From Phragmites australis (taxonomy: Eukaryota; Streptophyta; Magnoliopsida; Poales; Poaceae), in the NCBI RefSeq assembly GCF_958298935.1, contig NC_084938.1, forward strand, positions 6,765,501 through 6,829,500: a DNA stretch of 64,000 bases. Reading direction: 5' to 3'. Of this stretch, positions 59,606 to 64,000 are shown in pieces (positions within the stretch are counted from its first letter, which is position 1; each line of letters starts with the position of its first letter). The notes below the pieces were generated by a model. The model saw only the letters and a list, made by a program, of their open reading frames with translations. It did no database searches and was not told where the DNA came from. The position numbers were made by a program, and so were the translations under genes.

Positions 59606-60172
59606 AAAAATGGCAAACCAGAATGTGAATTAATCCTGCTTATCACAAGGAAGCATTGACGCCTACAAGCTCCTTCTCACCCTGCGATCTATAGAGAGAG
59701 AGGAGCCTCATGGGATAGTGCACAAAAGCATACGGTATTACCAATCAACCAAACATTTAATTTATCTATTAGGATTTCCTTTAGGACATGCTTCCTGTCG
59801 GATATACTCATAATTTAAAAGAGAGGGACTAGATGGAGATCAAGGCCCTAAATCGTATACAAATCCCCTAAATCTAAGGGGTGTTTGTTGAAGGACAAGG
59901 TTATATGGGATATGGCTATCCATATTTTGTTGGATAGGACGATCCAATTTTTTGTTTAGTAGCATGGATAGAATGATCCAATTTCTTGTTTGGTTAGATG
60001 ATGGAACTTGGATGGGATTAGCCAAAATATTGTAGGAGTCATATATTTAGTTTTTCATTCAAATATAATCATGTGAGATCTTCCTTTTGTTGATTTAATT
60101 GCAATAAATACAATGGTACAATTGGATCACAAATCGGATAAATGGTTTCAGAGATAATATTGTTGACAATTG
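59606..60172. other. Unassigned stretch with a short tandem duplication
   Basis: No gene. A segment GGATAGGACGATCCAATTTT (about 59932) is repeated as GGATAGAATGATCCAATTTC (about 59967). The sequence AAGGGGTGTTTGTTGAAGGA near 59876 resembles a MITE terminus, but I find no partner. Confidence 0.45.
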
Positions 60173-60400
60173 CACTACTACAGAAACCCTCATCAGTGTC
60201 GGTTAAAAATCACCATCTGTGGTGGGTTTTGAAACAACATTGGTTACTCAACACTTATAATCACTGACTATCAGTGCTGAGTATGAAATCGGCACTGAAA
60301 ATCACTATCAGTGCCAGTTTGTGGATCCAACTGGCACTGATATGTGCACTATCAGTGTCGGTTTATTCTTATCAACTGGCATTGATAGGTATTTCCCACC
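60173..60400. repeat. CACTA Z terminus and subterminal repeats
   Basis: Six or more copies of a motif like CACTATCAGTGCCAGTTTG and its inverse follow CACTACTACAG. The motif differs from those of elements X and Y and from the element at 43268. Confidence 0.85.
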
Positions 60401-60639
60401 CTTTTCAAAATATGACGCTTGCCGCCAACATCGTGGCATTTTCAAATATTGGCCATTGCGGCAATAGTATATGGCATATTTATAAACACGCACATATAAA
60501 TTTAATTTACAAGACATCAAGTTTTATCGCAGCATATATACACAAGTACATATAAATTTCATTTCTAAAACATCAAGTCTCGTCATAGTATATATACACC
60601 GCATATATGTGAGGTTTCATTACAACAATGAAAAAGACT

Positions 60640-63600
60640 TTACAGTTTCTTATTAATCGAAGGAGTTGAACTCTGCTTTTTCTTATTGGATAAAGGTGAC
60701 AAGAGAGAGGAGCCAAATTCATGGAACTCACTGATTGGACAGATGACCTGGTCATTGATGAACCCGACATGTTGTTCTTGAAGTGTGTTGATTTCAATGG
60801 CCAAGAGTCGATCTCTGGATAGCTCGAGGAGCTGCAATTTCAAGAATTGAAGAAATCAATCCTTATGAACATGTATTGGACCTAAAAATTAGTCATCAAG
60901 ATGTATGTCGCATACCTCAGCATTGGCCACCTAGTATGATGCGTCTTCGTTGAATTCATGCATGAATTCTATTATAGAAAAACCACATAAATTATTGCCC
61001 AAGCCCTGCTTCCTACAAGAAAAGTCATGTCGGACTATCCATTCTTTCGCGAATGGCCGGTGTCTAACACTCTTCTTGATATATCATAAGTACACTCTGC
61101 ATGTGTGTGATTATTACCGAAAGTAGATTTAGATTCAATCAAATCAAATATAACAAGAGCAATAATGAAATGGTCGGGTTTTACCTCTGTAGCAAGTCAA
61201 TGACGGGTTGGTAGGTTTCTTTTGGATTATTTTGTGAGTCGAAGACAACGATCTTGCTAATGTCTGGCTGGATGACAAGGAGGATCCAGTGATAACTGCA
61301 CATAGGTCACCGTAAGTTAGTTGGTCCTAATTTCTAATGATGTATTGCTCAAAAAGAGTAGAACATTCATGGAGGGAAATACATACCCAAAGTGGTGGGG
61401 CAAAAGTATGTATTTCTTCAATTGTAGCTCTAGAATACAATTAAATGCATAGTCCTCAGTTTGTTTTGGATCAGATTGCAATATTGTCGGGTTTACATGA
61501 TTTGGGTCGATGAATCCCACATGGTCGATGCCCTCCGTCCTACATCTTTGTACCTCCATTCTACATAAGGAATAAGCTAAGACATTCAATCCAATGGTAC
61601 ATGAATGTATATTATGAATTATATGTATATGACACTTACAGAGTCCAACAACTCAAGATAGACATGTCGATGCCATATTGCTGGTACATTCGATACATTT
61701 CCTCAAATAATATATAAATAGAGCTGTCCCCGTGGAGGAAATCTGGCCTCGAATATTTCTCTACCCTGCCGCAACTCCTTCATGTATCACGCATGGAAGT
61801 TTCGAAGCTGATATGTTAGTTTGTCCCACACATTTGGCGCAACCAACAGTTCGCCAAGCTTAAATTGCCATCTCTAAGCTACTTTTGGTGCCAACGACTC
61901 GTCTAGAAATTGCTCTTTTATTATTTTAGCATCTTCAAGAAATCTTTCTAAATTTTGTTTTGTCGTATCTGTTCGATAGAAGACTTCTTCAAGTATTTCT
62001 TGCTTTTGATGCACGCGTAGTCTGATTTACTCTTACACTCAATAGGTTTGGCCATCTTCAAGAAAAACTTCTGTGTTTCTATATGGATTGGTATTTTCTT
62101 CTCAGGCTTTGGCTTTTGAAAGAATTGCTTGACACTGGCATCCACTACTACTCTAGTTTCCTCTGGTGTTTGTTCATAAGGAAACTTCTCAGGTGTTGCC
62201 GCCTTCTTAGGTGGCCTTTGCTTCTGTGATGAAGTCGACTTCTAAGATGAACTCAAATTCTTACACTGTGCACATGTTATCAACTTTGGAGGGGGAGGAG
62301 TTGGCTCTCTTGGTGGTGGTGGAGCTGACTTCGGAGGGGGAGTTGGCTCTCTTGGTGGTGGTGGTGCTGACTTCGGAGGGGGAGGAATTGGCTCTCTTGG
62401 TGGCAACTTGCGTGAGGGAGGAGTTGGAGATCTTCTTATTGACGGTGGCAGTAGCAGCGACAGTGGAGGAGATGGAGATCTTCTATGTGGTGGGTCCGAC
62501 TCCGCATCAGATAACTTGTATGTCTCATCTTCAAACACTATGTAGCATTTGTGCCACAGAATGAAGCCACCTACGTTTGATCTGAGCATCTTGGAACCCA
62601 TATCTATAGGGTAATCCATGTCAATCTTTCGGTACGGCCTTCGCACAGAGTCCACGTGGACCTTGGTGTATCCCTTCGGTATTGGAAGATCGTTGAAGAG
62701 AGCCCCTTCCACGCATTGGTCGACCTGCCCCATAGCCACCGTGGTGGTAATGTTCAAGGTGGGCACGACAAGCTTGCACACTTTACTTTATATGATGTTG
62801 TCCACAGGGTAACATGCCAATTCTTCTTCTGCAAACCCTACAGATGCGCAGCTGCTCCGATGACAACCAGAGCTCACAACATTTTCTTCACCTTGTTGTT
62901 GCATGTTTCCTTGCTAAAATGCTTCTTTGATTTTGGCGTTTGTCATCTGTTGCTCTTGTACAAGTTCTTGCCATACTAAATCCAGCAGCTCCTCCAATTC
63001 TTCTCTCCTTCTCTTCTGACTTCTGTAATTTTCGATGGCTTTTGGGAATCCCTCTTTCCAAGGCACCACACCCTTGCTTCTGGTGCGACCTGGGTGCTCC
63101 TTTGTTCCCCATGCCAAGGTTAGCTGGTCTTTCTCCCTTTCTAGCCTAAAAGAGCCTTGGAAAGACTGGGCGTAGGCATCTGCAATTCTTTGCGTCACTT
63201 CCTCTTCTCTATCACTTTTGAAGATTAGGTTGCCCTCTGCCGACAAAGTCACCTCTCTCGCGTACATCTAATGCTTCGCTCATTCAATCCAGTCGGTCGT
63301 CTGAGGTGTGGCACCACTATGGGTTACTTGTTCTTCCATCTCTTCCAACTCATCAATTTTCCTCACGTACCCACATGAGCCAGTTCTGTGGGGGTACAAG
63401 TTATTGTGAGAGTTGACATTGTTTGCCTCGCTTAACCGTTGTGCTTCCTCTGACCACCTATGCTCTATAAAATCATTCCAAAATGGTTCCACCATTGGAT
63501 AATCTTCCCATTTCGGTGTCTGGCCCTTCAAGTAATAATTTCTCCACAGCTTTCCCTTGAAATTCCTGAATGTGATACCCATTGTGGATAAGGCACAACT

Positions 63601-63998
63601 CTTCACTTTGGCCATATTGCATCCTTCAGGGTATTCAAACTTTGCCATCAACTTGCCCCACATAAGTTCCTTGATGTTATCGGGAACCACCCACATGTCA
63701 TCTCGCCTACCTCTCCAATTTTATATGTGATTGCAACATGGTCCCTCATGAGACACCCAACTATTGCCTTGAATAGCCCCAAAACAACTTTAGGTCTCGT
63801 AGGCTCCCCGGTTGAATTGACCTCCGTGATGACGAAATGTCCCTCAGACATCAGGCTGGGACCTCGTCCACTACTCTCTTCTCCGAACGTCTCACCCTCC
63901 GGAACATCAACATCAAGATCAACCTGACCATCCAGAGCATCATCTTCGGTCGTGCCCTGCGCAGCATCAGCGGTTGTCTCCAACTCAATTTGATCCAT
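60640..63998 (-). pseudogene. CACTA TNP1-like protein fused to Ulp1-like (C48) cysteine protease, multi-exon
   Basis: Order along the minus strand: acidic N-terminus from the ATG at 63998; VVLGLFKAIVGCLMRDHVAI; a frameshift near 63722; MWVVPDNIKELMWGKLMAKF; FRNFKGKLWRNYYLKGQTPK; LAWGTKEHPGRTRSKGVVPW; a proline-rich PPPPREPTPPPK repeat (62280-62410); a lysine-rich linker; then the protease. Protease landmarks are HVGFIDPNHVNPTILQ, LKKYILLPHHFG, catalytic His in YHWILLVIQPD, Asp in IVVFDSQNNP, and Gln and Cys in CRKQGLGNNLCGF. Introns 61296-61386, 61097-61184 and 60832-60915 have GT-AG ends and join these blocks. Stop at 60640. Ulp1 enzymes cleave SUMO from proteins; such domains are known in plant transposons. 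A TGA at 61084-61086 and the frameshift show decay, and exon limits upstream of 61589 are approximate. It could still be partly expressed. Confidence 0.8.
62280..62410 (-). repeat. Minisatellite coding a proline-rich repeat
   Basis: Three tandem units of the type GGAGGGGGAGTTGGCTCTCT + TGGTGGTGGTG + CTGACTTC encode KSAPPPPREPTPPP-like repeats on the minus strand. Unit length varies by a few codons, and all differences seen keep the frame. Confidence 0.85.
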
Positions 63999-64000
63999 GT

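Larger units (their letters stand above)
60173..64000 (-). mobile_element. CACTA element 'Z', 3' end with TNP1/Ulp1 gene, runs off window
   Basis: The left terminus CACTACTACAGAAACCC begins at 60173 (TTG precedes as possible target duplication). Subterminal repeats ATCAGTGTCGGTT / AACTGGCACTGATA follow to about 60400. A minus-strand gene at 60640-63998 reads toward this end, so it is the 3' end of the element. The other terminus is beyond 64000. Confidence 0.85.

Noticed and set aside
62211..62564. Plus-strand frame with repeated ELALLVVV-like units
   Set aside because: Complement of the proline-rich minisatellite of the minus-strand TNP1/Ulp1 gene.

Overview
The window is nuclear DNA of a flowering plant, almost certainly a grass (Poaceae). 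The only host gene I can support has short introns, a GC-rich coding exon and a WOX11/12-type homeodomain. It sits in AT-richer DNA with Tourist-like MITEs and nested LTR retrotransposons and CACTA (En/Spm) transposons of the kind common in grass genomes. I cannot name the species. I see no bacterial, organellar, rRNA, tRNA or CRISPR features.

Layout. 1-1687: terminal part of a CACTA element with a decayed transposase. 1688-9109: the gene-bearing island, with the WOX gene at 4806-5863 (three exons, 260 residues), a (TC)42 tract and TATA box just upstream, and two MITEs downstream (7008-7217 and 8310-8729, each with a 3-bp target duplication). 9115-34788: one insertion locus, a Ty1/copia element ('A') that was repeatedly invaded. 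A solo gypsy-type LTR (11563-14055) sits at its protease. A full-length copia ('B', 15655-23086) sits in its reverse transcriptase. A composite of a gypsy LTR fragment plus a SIRE-like copia ('C', 25441-34511) replaces the middle of its 3' LTR, and C is itself invaded by an internally deleted B-family copy ('D', 28498-29898). Exact 5-bp target duplications flank A (GTAAG), B (AAAGG) and D (GCCTC).

35937-44767: two CACTA ends, a truncated gypsy-type LTR, and a pol-less SIRE-like remnant ('E') whose 3' LTR contains a solo LTR (42536-44573), which contains a complete non-autonomous CACTA element (43268-44496, TGA target duplication). 45455-51500: two unlike, truncated CACTA elements side by side, one with a Tnp2-type transposase (minus), one with a TNP1-type gene (plus). 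51504-59605: LTR sequence and a decayed Tat-like Ty3/gypsy element (minus) with its own solo-LTR insertion. 60173-64000: the 3' end of another CACTA element carrying a multi-exon minus-strand gene that joins a TNP1-like region, a proline-rich repeat and a Ulp1-like (C48) cysteine protease domain.

Apart from the WOX gene, every recognisable coding sequence is transposon-derived and carries stops, frameshifts, deletions or nested insertions. Target duplications and nesting give a relative order of insertions: A before B, A before C, C before D; E before the solo LTR at 42536, and that before the CACTA element inside it. I did not find a convincing new cellular system. The most unusual items are the CACTA TNP1/Ulp1 gene with its catalytic residues still visible, arrays of short palindromes in two LTRs, the three-level LTR/LTR/CACTA nest with a foldback, and the deletion-insertion scar in the 3' LTR of A.
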